Source: Companilactobacillus furfuricola (GTDB taxonomy: Bacteria > Bacillota > Bacilli > Lactobacillales > Lactobacillaceae). From it: 64,000 nucleotides of DNA. The translations under genes were made by a program, and so were the position numbers. The notes beneath the pieces were generated by a model, which had not been told where the DNA came from, ran no database searches, and worked only from the letters and a program-made list of their open reading frames with translations. How positions within the stretch are numbered: the stretch's first letter is position 1; every line of letters starts with the position of its first letter. Location of the stretch: positions 1-64,000 of the forward strand of contig NZ_RHNT01000007.1 in the NCBI RefSeq assembly GCF_003946325.1, read 5' to 3'. Positions 54,268 to 64,000 of the stretch are shown here, piece after piece.

Positions 54268-54662
54268 TATTTTCCCCAGAGTTAGAAATATTCAATTATT
54301 TTTTTAAATATTCGACAAATAAAGGGTATGACACCTACGACTATTTGCCTACCGAAGAGGAAAACGCACCTTACCCGTTCGTTATTATTGGAGATACTTC
54401 TCTTACACCTGATAGCACGAAAAACAGCTTAGATGGCAATTTAGAACTTGATATTGATTTATGGAATAACGCAAGCAATCGTGCAGTTATATCCAATATG
54501 ATGAATGGCTTCTTACACGAGGCGGTAAAAATTAAAAGTACCAAGAATTACACGACTGTTTTTGATATGCAACGATCAGAAACAAGGCTCATTACAGATT
54601 ACAGTGTTGAGGGTCAAATCCTCTTACATGGAATCATGAATTTACATTTTGAAATAATTTAA
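54264..54662 (+). CDS. tail terminator protein
   Basis: A 132-residue protein (YDYLPTEEENAPYPFVIIGD, LDGNLELDIDLWNNASNR) in the place and with the fold signature of gp17-like tail terminators, which cap the tail tube at its proper length and bind the head. Overlaps the previous gene by four bases. Confidence 0.82.
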   Translation: MIFSPELEIFNYFFKYSTNKGYDTYDYLPTEEENAPYPFVIIGDTSLTPDSTKNSLDGNLELDIDLWNNASNRAVISNMMNGFLHEAVKIKSTKNYTTVFDMQRSETRLITDYSVEGQILLHGIMNLHFEII

Positions 54663-54676
54663 AGGAGAGTTAAAAC

Positions 54677-55835
54677 ATGGCAGAACAATTAGTCAAGTTA
54701 CAAGGTAAAAATGCAGTATTGTTTGTCCGTCTTTTAGAGGACCAAACAAAGATGGAGGCTCAACTTGTTCCCTATCAAACATCATTGAGCTTTGATCCGA
54801 GTGTTGACTCTGATTCAACAGCTACTAAAGATGGATCAGTTTCTTCTCAATCAAGCGTTGAGACAGAACTTGAAGTTGAATTTGTAAACAACAACCATTT
54901 CATTGCTGATAAAATCAGACACGCATTATTTGATGGCCGAAAGGTTGAGGCATGGATTGTTAACAAAGATCGTATCAAGACAAATGCAGACGGTTCAACA
55001 AGTGAAGTATATGCATGGTATATGAGAGGGTCAGTTAACGAAGACAGCAATGACAACGACGCTGACGACCTCTCAACACGTGACGTTACTTTCACAGTAG
55101 ATGGAACGCCAAAAGACGGTTGGCTAACACTTTCAGCGGACCAACAAGCAGACTTCGATTATATTTTCCGTGGCTTGGATATTGCAAACGATGATAGCGA
55201 CACAGCTGGCGGAACTAAATATGATGATGAAGTTGATGGTGCTTCACGTCCTGATGTAACAGCCCCCAGTAAAGCCTAGTGACTTATCGGTTGGCTCAAT
55301 AACGCAGTCATCTGTGGTAGTCACTGATACGAACGGTGACTCACAGTCACACACAGGCGAGATTTTGCAATTAAAAACACCATCAGAAGTAATAGATGGT
55401 GAAAGCGGAAGTTTTAGCATTAAGATTGATGGTCTTGAACCTAATAAGGCGTATGAAAATATGTTCAGCATTCGTTGGTACAATCCCGATTCTCAACTAG
55501 TCAGTGAGTATGTAGATGTGCCAAGTTTTACAACGTTGATGGCTAAACCAGTTGATATTGATCCCAATGAGATTCTTATTGAGTGGATAGCTGACGGATT
55601 TAGAGCGCAAGATAATACATCACGAGATCCGGGTGCAGAAAAGTCACATTTCATTATGTATGAAATTAGCACTGACAAAATCGTAAGTGAAAAAGATTAT
55701 TACCGTGTTTGGGTTGAGCCAAAAGATAAAACTCCGGGGACGACCTATGAGAATACTTGGGGCGTATATTGGCGCAATGCAACAGGTGAAAGTAACAGAG
55801 TAGTACTAAAAGGGCTTACAGTCCCAGAACAATAA
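54677..55835 (+). CDS. major tail protein with candidate +1 frameshift extension (FN3-like repeats)
   Basis: The zero frame (54677-55279, 200 residues) is a tail-tube protein of the phi13/TP901 type (MAEQLVKLQGKNAVLFVRLL start, FDYIFRGLDIANDD end). It ends GCC CCC AGT AAA GCC TAG. A +1 slip at CCC-A (55265-55268) opens VKPSDLSVGSITQSSVVVTD and runs without a stop to 55835, adding 188 residues in what look like two fibronectin-III/Ig-like modules ending PSFTT and LTVPEQ. The frame has no start and no ribosome site of its own. A minority of tube subunits would then carry surface domains. Confidence 0.87.
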
Positions 55836-55896
55836 TTTTTAATAGAATACTCCCGGTCTTGTAGACTCTAGGGAAAAATAACAAAGGACGAATTAT

Positions 55897-56238
55897 ATGA
55901 ATATCACAATTGATAAAAAGGAATACGAATTGAATTTCGGTATTGGATTTTTAGATGACTTAGACAAAATTGCTGGCGTGGACGTGCAAGGAATTTCGAT
56001 GGGAATGGCTCTCACTCGAACTCTGCCAGCTTTAAAAGGCTGGGATATGTTAGCTTTAATCAAAGTAGTATACAGTGCTACTCATGCAACGAGTCCACGA
56101 CCAAGTTATGATGATGTAGCGAATTCAATTGGCGAATTAACTGATAAGCAAATTGAAAAACTGTTCACTGATGTTTTAGCAGAACTAAAAAAATCTCCAG
56201 TGGTTCGTTTCTCAGTCAACAAGCTAACTCGAAACTAG
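55897..56238 (+). CDS. tail assembly chaperone, short form (gpG-like)
   Basis: A 113-residue protein (MNITIDKKEYELNFGIGFLD at the start) of the tail assembly chaperone class. Near its end the codons CTA AAA AAA TCT contain the heptamer A-AAA-AAA at 56187-56193, at which a -1 slip yields the long form. It coats the tape measure during tail assembly. Confidence 0.85.
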   Translation: MNITIDKKEYELNFGIGFLDDLDKIAGVDVQGISMGMALTRTLPALKGWDMLALIKVVYSATHATSPRPSYDDVANSIGELTDKQIEKLFTDVLAELKKSPVVRFSVNKLTRN

Positions 56239-56675
56239 ACGAACATACAAAGTCGATTAGTTCTGAGCAAACTTACAAAGATATGCTCTTGAACGCTCTT
56301 GCCCGATTTGGGCTTACCGATTTAGTGGAAATATCTAAGATGAGTTTACAAGAGTATTTTTTGCGTTTAGAAGCGTACCAGATCAAGAGGATAGATGAGC
56401 AAGAGAACATTGCACTGCAAGCATGGTTGAACCAAACGGTACAGGCAACAAAAGGTTCATCGAAACACCCCAAGCCGAAGTATACGAGGTTTGAAGAATT
56501 TTTTGACTCGACTGCTTACTTGAATAATGTTCACAAGAGTTTCGATCCTAATTATGTACCTCTAACTGAATCTAGACATGAATCAGAACAGAGGGAACAA
56601 GATGAGATTTTGAAAAGATTTAAACAAAGAGAAAAACAAAAAGAACAGCAAAAACAAAAGGGACAACCGAATTAA
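55897..56675 (+). CDS. tail assembly chaperone, frameshifted long form (gpGT-like)
   Basis: A -1 shift on A-AAA-AAA (56187-56193) gives a 259-residue fusion: 99 residues of the short form, then ISSGSFLSQQANSKLDEHTK and on through the second open frame to 56675. The second frame is open back to the slip site. The C-terminal T part ends in a Lys/Gln-rich coiled coil. This G/GT arrangement is the conserved programmed frameshift of siphophage tails. Internal initiation at 56283 for the T part is less likely, since no ribosome site precedes it. Confidence 0.82.
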
Positions 56676-56697
56676 TTTTCGTGTTGTCCCTTTTTTG
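56656..56697 (+). terminator. terminator-like hairpin between tail chaperone and tape measure genes
   Basis: GGGACAAC (56660-56667) pairs with GTTGTCCC (56683-56690) and is followed by T6. It overlaps the end of the chaperone frame and lies 17 bases before the tape measure start. It would reduce transcription into the tape measure gene. Confidence 0.7.
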
Positions 56698-56713
56698 CTA
56701 GAGAGGAGGAATT

Positions 56714-59700
56714 ATGAGCCAAAGTTTTAGTGTTGAGGGTGTATTGTCATTTCAGGACAAGGGATTCTCTAACACATTAAAAAATGCAGCAAACTCATTG
56801 AGTGGCTTTGGAAAGAATGCAGGATCAAACTTTGAAAATGCAGGACGTTCAATGGACGGACTTTCAGACAAAGCCGACAAGGCAAGAAGTTCAATTCTAA
56901 ATATTGCTACTGGTATCGGTGCAATGCAACTGGTAACTAAAGCTGTTGACATGATTCAAAATTCAGTTAGTGGCGCAATTCGTCGGTTTGATACGTTGAA
57001 CCAGTATCCAAAAGTAATGAGTCAATTAGGCTATTCGGCAAAAGATGTCAGTGCCTCAATGGATATCCTTCAAAATGGAATTAAGGGTCTACCAACTGCA
57101 CTTGATGACGTTGTTTCAAGTACCCAACAATTTGCGTCAATAACTGGTGATGTTGAAACGGCTGCAAAAACAACAATAGCATTGAACGACGCTTTCCTTG
57201 CCAGTGGTTCGAGCGCAGCGGACGCCGCCCGTGGATTACAGCAATATACTCAAATGCTATCGTCGGGTAAGGTCGATCTAATGAGCTGGCGTACGCTACA
57301 AGAAACCATGCCGTCAGCACTCAAAAAAGTTGCAGAGGCGTTTGGTTATGCAGGTAGAAGTGCAACAAATGACTTATATGCCGCCTTGCAGGACGGATCA
57401 ATCACTGTGGACCAATTGAATCAAAAATTTGTTTAACTTGATGGCGGGGTAAACGGGTTTGCAGCATCAGCCAGAATCGCATCAGGTGGTATCAAAACTA
57501 GTTTTGAGAACATTCAAACGGCGGTTACACGTGGACTTGCCGACATGATGACGGCACTTGATAAAGGGTTATCCATGAATGGATTCCCGACAATGGCGGA
57601 AAGTATCGACAAGGGAACAGGGTTGATTGATGCCGCCTTTAAAAAGATAAATGGGATTATTCCACCTGCAATCACTAATTTCAAGAATTTTGGGGGTTCA
57701 CTTGCCCCGCTATCAGGATTACTAACCGCAGTTGCAACGGGCGCAATGGGTTTGGTTGCATTTAGTACCGTAGCACCACAAGTTAATGCAACGGTTTTAG
57801 GACTTAAAAACCTCGGGGGCGCATTAGGTTCACTATTTAGCCCCATGGGTGCAATTGTTGCCGGTATCGCATTGATGGCAATTGCCTTTTACAAGGCATA
57901 TACGACATCAGAACCATTTAGAAAAGCCGTTGATGGAATTGTAAAGAGTTTACAAAACGGCTTTGATAGCGCCGTTAATGGCATCTCAAAGGCGTTGGAA
58001 TCGATGGGGGTTCATGTTAGTTCATCAACTGGACTTCTTGACCAATTAAACCAAGCATTATCAAACCCCAAGGCACAAATGGTTGCGTTTGCGAGTGGTG
58101 CAGCATTGGTTGTTGGTGGTTTAACTGGCATGATATCACCAGTCGGAATGGTTAAAGGATTGTTTGGACGATTCAAGGGTGTTTTAAGTTCCTTGATTCC
58201 TAGTTTTGGTTCAACCAAGGCGGGAGCAGAACAAATTTCTCAATCATTAACTAATGCGGGTGGCAATGCTCAAAAATCAACATCTATTTTTAGTGGATTT
58301 AGTGGCGCTATTTTGAAGGTTGGTTTGGCAATCGGTATTGCCTCCGCAGGTTTGGGTATGTTTGCATTTGGTATTGCAGCAATTGCAGCACAAGGAGAAA
58401 GTGGAACATCAGCAATCTCAGGCATGACCGTGGGAATATCAATGATAATCGGGGTTCTAGCAGTCTGTGCCCCACTATTCACAGCAAACGTGGTTGGTCT
58501 GGAAGCGTTTGGTAATGCTGCCATGAAATTGGGCGGATCAATTGCGATTGCGTCCGCAGGAATAACCATTTTGGTAATGGCAATTACGCAATTAGCAGGT
58601 ACCGGACAAGCAGGGGTAACAGCCGTTGTATCTGTTACTGTTGCAATCGCCGCTCTTGCCGCTGTTTTTGCTTTATTAGGACCAAAATTGACTGCGAGTG
58701 TTGTTGGTATTGTTGGTTTTGGCGCCGCCGTCGCATTAATCGGTGTTGGTATTGGTGTTGCTAGTGCAGGAATTGCCTCACTTGTCGTTGCTTTCACAGG
58801 ATTAGTTGCGGTGACGTCCCAAATTGTACCAGCATTAACAGCGGTTGGAGTCGGATTTACTGCAATGATGACAGGTATCCTCACAGGGGTAGTTGCTAAT
58901 GTTGCATTAATAACCACGGCTTTCGTTTCCATGGGAACGGCCATATTAACATCAGTAATTACTTTGGCGCCGTTGTTAACACAAGCATTTATCACAATTG
59001 GAACAGGCATTCTTACAGCAATTGGAACATTATTGCCACAAATTATTTTGTTGATTCAAAACACTATCATTCAAATACTTGCAGCGTTAACGGCAATAAT
59101 ACCTCAATTTATTACCTTTATTGACACTTTAATCACTGCTTTAGTAACAGAAATTGTAACGTTATCACCTATGTTGATTGACGCCGGTTTAACGATCATT
59201 CAAAACCTGTTAAAGGGTATCAACAGTCACATTGGAGACATTACTCAGACTGCAATTGAAATCGTGGTGAAGTTTGTCAATACAATAGCTTCTAACTTAG
59301 GACAGGTTATTGACGCCGCCGTTAACTTGATAGTTTCTTTCGTTGAGGGAATTGCAAATAACCTTGGTAAAGTTATTAATGCGGCGATTGATCTAATTGG
59401 GAAATTTGTAGTTGGGTTAATCCAAGCTATGCCAAAAGTAGTTGAAATGGGACTAAAAGCAGTTGAATCCTTTGTTGAAGGTGTCGGCCAAATTATTGGA
59501 CGAATGCAAGGAGAAGGTTTAAAGCTAATTCTTTTGTTTGTTAAAGGAATTATTGATGGAATCAAAGATTCACTCGGTGCTGGTAAGAAAAACGCTAATG
59601 CCGTAAAAGATGGAGTTAGCGGTATTGATTTAGGGGCTCAAGGACGAGCAATTATTAATAGTTTCAAACGGGGCCTTGAGTCAGCATTTGAAGGAGTAAA

Positions 59701-60109
59701 GTCTTTTGTCTCTGGTATTGCAGGCTGGATTAAATCCCACAAGGGACCAATTCAGTATGATAGAAAATTGTTAATTCCTGCGGGTAATGCAATCATGGGC
59801 GGATTAAATGGCGGATTAGTCCACGGATTTAAAGAGGTAAAATCCAATGTTTCTGGTATGGCAGATAGAATCAGTGAACTAATGCAACCAGATATTGGGA
59901 TTAGCAATATTTCCGGAGCCATCAATTCAGCAAACAAACAACTTCAAACGAGAATGCAGGCTAATGTTAATGGAGACATGACCTTAGCAAGTCAACCGGC
60001 ATATATTAATCTGTCAATGGGTGGTTCAACGTTCAGTGCATTTACTGATGACATTACCAAACAGCAAGACATTGACATTCAACAACGATTCGGAAGGGGG
60101 TTTAACTAA
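56714..60109 (+). pseudogene. tape measure protein, interrupted by an in-frame TAA
   Basis: The complete frame would encode 1131 residues: an N-terminal tape measure domain (about 80-300, with FAASARIASGGIKTSFENI), long helical and very hydrophobic Ala/Gly/Val-rich segments (about 420-800), and a C-terminal part with GWIKSHKGPIQYDRKLLIPA, conserved in Firmicute phages. The TAA at 57434-57436 (NQKFV*LDGGVNGF) cuts it after 240 residues. Both sides are in the same frame, so this is a single nonsense codon. Without the protein, tails cannot assemble; the prophage would be defective. Confidence 0.85.
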
Positions 60110-60921
60110 TGTATAGTTTTAGAAACTTAGAAAAAGTAACAAATGATGAAGATGTTTTTTTACCAACCGAATCAATGTTCTTTATGGATAATGATTTACC
60201 TTTAGAAAGCATTATTGAGGGATATCAGACTGTACAAGTGACGGGGCGTGAGTTAGCAACGCCAGAAACGAATATTCAAGAAAAAGAATTTTTCAACGGT
60301 GGGACATACGTTAACAGGCGAATGCCTACCCGAGAAATTAAGATCAAATATTTATTAGCAGCTAAAGATTCAACTGAATTTCGTTATAGTTTTAGGCTAT
60401 TGAATCAACAACTATTCACACGGGAAGTTTTTAAGTTTTATTTTAAAGATGAACCAGAATATTACTGGATCGGTGCGGTATCGGCGGTTGAAGAGTTTCC
60501 CGCAGGTAGAAATCAAGGATTCTCAACATTCACTATCACCTGTGTTGACCCGTTCAAATATCCTAAGAACCCGTATCAAATTACGGGTGAACGTGAATTC
60601 ACTATCGATGAAGATATTCCCTATTTAACAGCGCCAGAACGGATTTTAATTCATTACACGGAAGAAACATCAAGCACGTACATTAGAGATGATATGGGGC
60701 ATGAAATCACCATTAAAGGCACGTTTGCACCGCCAGATGAGATTGAGATAATTCCCAACGATCCATTAAAAAACTTTGTTTATTTTTATAGTAATCCTGC
60801 ACCCGAACGGCTTTATTACATGTCGCAATTGCAAAGTTTCCAAGTTAAAAAGGGTTCTAAATTATTGTTGAGTGGTAAAGCAACCGTGACGACATTAACA
60901 GTGGGAGCAAAACAACTATGA
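60109..60921 (+). CDS. distal tail protein (Dit), SPP1 gp19.1-like
   Basis: A 270-residue distal tail protein. The N-terminal belt domain contains GRELATPETNIQEKEFFNGG and YVNRRMPTREIKIKYLL, and a C-terminal galectin-like domain follows. It forms the hub between tail tube and baseplate. The ATG overlaps the tape measure stop (TAATG), with GGAAGGGGG as ribosome site. Confidence 0.9.
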   Translation: MYSFRNLEKVTNDEDVFLPTESMFFMDNDLPLESIIEGYQTVQVTGRELATPETNIQEKEFFNGGTYVNRRMPTREIKIKYLLAAKDSTEFRYSFRLLNQQLFTREVFKFYFKDEPEYYWIGAVSAVEEFPAGRNQGFSTFTITCVDPFKYPKNPYQITGEREFTIDEDIPYLTAPERILIHYTEETSSTYIRDDMGHEITIKGTFAPPDEIEIIPNDPLKNFVYFYSNPAPERLYYMSQLQSFQVKKGSKLLLSGKATVTTLTVGAKQL

Positions 60922-62390
60922 CATTAATTTATTTGTTGGACGTTAAGCAGGAATTGTTGGGGATTGTTGACGATGTAAAAAGTGGAACAGAAAAGATTCA
61001 AATTAACAAAGCTAATGAATTAAACGTTGCTTTACATTGGGATAAACGGAACAGCGAACTTGCCCCAAAAACTAAATATATTGCCGTTCCTAATCAAGAT
61101 GATTTGACTGAAACACACTTGTATTCAATCACCCAATTTACGATGGATTACCAAGAAATCACGTTCACTGTCTTTGAAACTGCATACGAGGATTTCACAG
61201 CAACATGGGTTGCCCGTGTTTGGGGTCGGGAAGATGGGGAAACGTCAGTAAACAGCAATTTTTTGTACATTGATGAATTGTTAGAACAGTTATTAAGCTA
61301 TGCCCCGCATTCGGATCAGTGGCAGGTAGGTTACACACCTAGCCACACCGATTACGACCCGATGGCATTCACGGGAAATGATTTAACAATCAGTGATGCA
61401 CTAAGTAAGGCAGTTGAATATTGGAATGTTGAATTTGATTTCAAGTTGAAATTCATTGGTAATGAGATTGGACGGCGTGAGGCAAGCGCACGTTTCAAAA
61501 TGGGTGAGGATAGAACAGATTTAAAATTCAACGTTACCACCGATTTGGCGGGTACAAAGTACACAGAAGACAGGTCGGGAATTTATACGGCGTTGGTGGG
61601 TTATGGGGCAACAATGACAATTGAAGAACCTGACCCGTCCGTCCAAGATTTTTGGCAAAACGTCTATTCTCCCGGGACGGTTAAAGTTATTAAAGAATCG
61701 GCTTATCTTTATGATAAAAACGAAAACCGCTACCGTGATAGGAAAGTTGCAAAAGACAGCGAATGGCGAACTGATCTATACAGGGAACTACCGAGCCAAT
61801 TTAAAAAGTATTATCGTGTATCAACCAATCAATACTTAGATGCCAACGATGTTGAGTTTTCGGCTGATTCAAGCAGTACTGAAACAGGCGGTAGTACGTC
61901 AACCGTGCCAGATGAAAACAATTCGCATCAAGAAATTATTGATTTTAGCCAAGTTGAGTGGAAGTTATCAGATGGCAACCCCGTTACCAAACCAATGGGG
62001 CAGGGATATGTTGAGAACATGGCAGCAACTGAACAATATGGGTATTCAGATGGTTCACCCAGAATTGGGGTAGTTAAGTTTGATGATGAAATGATTTCAG
62101 AGAAACTACTGTCTAGGACTTATAAAAAGTTATTGACCGTGTGCACTCCAAAAAGGCAACTAGAGGCAACATATAGGGACATTGGAACTGTCAACATCGG
62201 CGATACTATTTATTTGTATGATGAATCGTTAAATATCTATGTTGAACAACGAATAACAATTATTGATCGTGATTTGGTAAACCCGTTGAATTCAAAAATC
62301 ACAGCGGGTTCAACGTTCGCATTAACGCCAGAAGATAGACAAAGCGGGCTATCGAACATGATTAGAAATCAAGCAAACAAATATTCATAG
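60918..62390 (+). CDS. tail-associated protein (Tal / prophage endopeptidase tail family)
   Basis: A 490-residue protein of the phage tail endopeptidase/Tal family: the N-terminal hub domains (LDVKQELLGIVDDVKSGTEK, GYGATMTIEEPDPS) are conserved. It is short compared with Tal proteins that carry a lysin domain; none is visible here. It closes the tail tip beneath Dit. It overlaps Dit by four bases. Confidence 0.85.
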   Translation: MTLIYLLDVKQELLGIVDDVKSGTEKIQINKANELNVALHWDKRNSELAPKTKYIAVPNQDDLTETHLYSITQFTMDYQEITFTVFETAYEDFTATWVARVWGREDGETSVNSNFLYIDELLEQLLSYAPHSDQWQVGYTPSHTDYDPMAFTGNDLTISDALSKAVEYWNVEFDFKLKFIGNEIGRREASARFKMGEDRTDLKFNVTTDLAGTKYTEDRSGIYTALVGYGATMTIEEPDPSVQDFWQNVYSPGTVKVIKESAYLYDKNENRYRDRKVAKDSEWRTDLYRELPSQFKKYYRVSTNQYLDANDVEFSADSSSTETGGSTSTVPDENNSHQEIIDFSQVEWKLSDGNPVTKPMGQGYVENMAATEQYGYSDGSPRIGVVKFDDEMISEKLLSRTYKKLLTVCTPKRQLEATYRDIGTVNIGDTIYLYDESLNIYVEQRITIIDRDLVNPLNSKITAGSTFALTPEDRQSGLSNMIRNQANKYS

Positions 62391-62401
62391 GAGGTTTTTA
62401 A

Positions 62402-63070
62402 ATGTCTATTTTTGAAATTAAACTAGATGACCATAAAGCAAAAAGATACATTGCTCAACCCGTTTGGATTAGACAGGCAGATACACCCGACAAATTGCGA
62501 GTGATTTTGGGCGATGGGTTGACCGTTGATAGTACAACTCAATTTGAATTTGATGCAACCAAATTTGACAATCAATTGATACAGGACAAAGAACAATCAC
62601 ATTTTGAATTGTACAAAGATTCAAACGGTGATTCGGTGGGGTTCACTTATCAACTACCCCTTGAATTGTATCAATCAAGTGGATCAACCACGGCAACATA
62701 TTTTAGAATCAATGGCAGTTCAACATCGAATTTCATTATTTACGTACAACGTGCAGATGGTATTGGGGAAAGTAATTCACTTATATCCGGGGCCAATGAG
62801 ATACTCACTCAAATGTCCTCAACTTACGAATCGTTACAGGAAGTTTTGGCAAACGCCAATATCGACTCGGAAGACATTACAGCAAAGATTGAATCATTAA
62901 AGGCTGATTTACAGGCAATTGAAAAATTAATTGATGACAACAACGTTATTAAGAAGTCCGAGGCAGAAGAGATTATCACAGGAATTGTTAACGCTATGGA
63001 CTTGCCAACTGATGACACAATTTCAGATCCCGACGTTTTGGCAAAAATTCAGACATTGGGGGCGGTATAG
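62402..63070 (+). CDS. baseplate upper protein, BppU N-terminal-like
   Basis: A 222-residue protein. The first 130 residues (FEIKLDDHKAKRYIAQPVWI, VGFTYQLPLELYQSSGSTTA) resemble the BppU N-terminal domain of lactococcal and lactobacillus phages, which binds Dit; the rest is a coiled-coil (AKIESLKADLQAIEKLIDDN). It likely forms the scaffold of the baseplate. Confidence 0.75.
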   Translation: MSIFEIKLDDHKAKRYIAQPVWIRQADTPDKLRVILGDGLTVDSTTQFEFDATKFDNQLIQDKEQSHFELYKDSNGDSVGFTYQLPLELYQSSGSTTATYFRINGSSTSNFIIYVQRADGIGESNSLISGANEILTQMSSTYESLQEVLANANIDSEDITAKIESLKADLQAIEKLIDDNNVIKKSEAEEIITGIVNAMDLPTDDTISDPDVLAKIQTLGAV

Positions 63071-63778
63071 ATGGCAGAGAATAATTTAACTACAACTGCC
63101 AGAGCAGTAACAAAAGGTGCTTTTGGTGTAAAGATTGCTGATCCAGAAAACAAGGACTCTTTAATTACACGGAAACCAGATGAAAATGGTGTCGTAGATT
63201 TATCCGATTTATCAACTGCACCAAAAACCGAGCCGATAAAGATTGGTGAACAAATTGGATTAATTGAATCTGGTTCTGTTAATTCTTGGATATATAGTCC
63301 TGCCGACAGTGAACAAGTATTTAGGCTAAATAAGGTTAGTACCGATGGAGCAAATTTGCCGAATGGAATTGCTGTGAAATATATTCAAACAAATTTAGTT
63401 GCTAATGTTAATGGAAAACTATCTGGTAGTGAATTCACATTAGAAGATATGTTGAATAGAACTGTAACACCGATTTCTCCCAATGCAAATGGGATTTCTG
63501 ATTTTTCTGATAACGGATTTACAATTGAAAAAAGCGCTATTCCTAACTTAATTGGGAAAACTGTGAGTTTCGATTTTGAACCCACGTTGACAAATTTTGG
63601 TGGCTTTAGAGCAGTAAATATGGCAGAACCCGACCCTGTTTCAATTTCGATTAGAGTATTAACGCTATATATACAACTGGAAGTTGTTGAAGAAGAATTA
63701 CTAATTCATTCAAAGTTTATTGCTGATGGTAATGTTGGTGAGGCAAGAATTCCAATCAACGATATTACGGCATATTAA
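63071..63778 (+). CDS. baseplate protein of unknown function
   Basis: A 235-residue protein directly after the baseplate scaffold gene, with no gap. No family recognised. The C-terminal half is beta-rich (RVLTLYIQLEVVEEELLIHS) and might be part of a receptor-binding or accessory baseplate module. The segment GVVDLSDLST recurs as VIDLSNLSG in the next gene, pointing to a shared N-terminal adaptor. Confidence 0.6.
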   Translation: MAENNLTTTARAVTKGAFGVKIADPENKDSLITRKPDENGVVDLSDLSTAPKTEPIKIGEQIGLIESGSVNSWIYSPADSEQVFRLNKVSTDGANLPNGIAVKYIQTNLVANVNGKLSGSEFTLEDMLNRTVTPISPNANGISDFSDNGFTIEKSAIPNLIGKTVSFDFEPTLTNFGGFRAVNMAEPDPVSISIRVLTLYIQLEVVEEELLIHSKFIADGNVGEARIPINDITAY

Positions 63779-63790
63779 GGCGGTGAACAA

Positions 63791-64000
63791 ATGAATGATT
63801 TATCAAAGGTTGCCGACTTAGCAACAAAAACAATAAGAACAATCAAAATTAAAAATTCTGATGGGGAAATCGTAACAATTAACGTTGATCAAAATAATGT
63901 GATTGATCTTAGCAATTTGAGTGGGAGTTCTGGACCGAGTAATCCAGCAAGTCCAGTAGAGACGGAACCAGATCCCAATCCATCACCAACGATCGACTAT
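63791..64000 (+). CDS. baseplate/tail fibre gene, 5' part only
   Basis: The first 70 codons of a gene that runs past the window edge. It begins MNDLSKVADLATKTIRTIKI and continues into a Ser/Pro-rich linker. The N-terminus resembles the preceding gene's adaptor segment. A receptor-binding or fibre protein is likely from position. AGGCGGTG precedes the ATG. Confidence 0.6.
   Translation, partial: MNDLSKVADLATKTIRTIKIKNSDGEIVTINVDQNNVIDLSNLSGSSGPSNPASPVETEPDPNPSPTIDY

Noticed and set aside
58270-59010. 246-codon minus-strand open frame
   Set aside because: It is the antisense of the Ala/Gly/Val-rich tape measure region; its Pro/Ala/Thr bias is a by-product of that composition.

Overview
The window looks like a chromosomal segment of a low-GC Lactobacillaceae bacterium. 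A Companilactobacillus-type organism is my best guess, from gene content and codon style; no rRNA or housekeeping marker is present to prove it. Two parts are clear: host chromosome (1 to about 31,915) and the left part of a temperate siphophage prophage (about 31,916 to the right edge, where it is still running through tail and baseplate genes).

Host part. A decayed UvrA-like ABC gene (1-838) is followed by a gene-poor stretch with an unexplained hairpin. Next come ahpC, an ElaA-type acetyltransferase and a three-gene TetR/ABC locus that matches HrtR-HrtB-HrtA heme efflux, including both expected histidines and two palindromic operators. After that: gdhA; two copies of an unidentified palindromic repeat; SMR and MFS efflux genes, each preceded by a terminator-like leader; a five-gene Ugp-like ABC importer plus phosphodiesterase operon; a frameshifted amino acid antiporter divergent from an ornithine-type decarboxylase and a YnbB-type PLP enzyme; an APC permease; an 804-residue lectin/WxL surface protein; an arsD-arsA-arsR-arsC operon without a visible efflux permease; maltose O-acetyltransferase; VanZ; HicAB; a remnant of a quinone oxidoreductase; an MBL-fold hydrolase; an MFS exporter with an internal stop; and an Rrf2 regulator.

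Prophage part. The left attachment site lies in the 3' end of a minus-strand tmRNA/tRNA-like gene whose own terminator remains at 31,866-31,903. Then come the lysogeny module (integrase, lipoprotein, ImmA, CI, two operators, Cro, Rha-type antirepressor), an early region of many tiny genes including two minus-strand ones, and a replication/recombination block (HNH, RecT, PD-(D/E)XK nuclease, DnaD-like initiator with internal direct repeats, DnaC-like loader, RusA, SSB). An ArpU/RinA-like late regulator follows, then a non-coding tRNA-like region, packaging and head genes (TerS, TerL, portal, MuF-like protein with an HEXXH tail domain, scaffold, capsid), head-tail connectors, tail tube, tail chaperones, tape measure, Dit, Tal and baseplate genes.

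The most interesting signals are in the structural module. Capsid and tail-tube genes both carry a CCC-AG site just before their stop, where a +1 shift opens a clean extension (about 23 and 188 residues). The tail chaperone pair has a classical A-AAA-AAA -1 site. Set against this, three prophage genes are broken exactly at poly-A runs, and the tape measure carries a nonsense codon. Part of this may be sequence error or decay.
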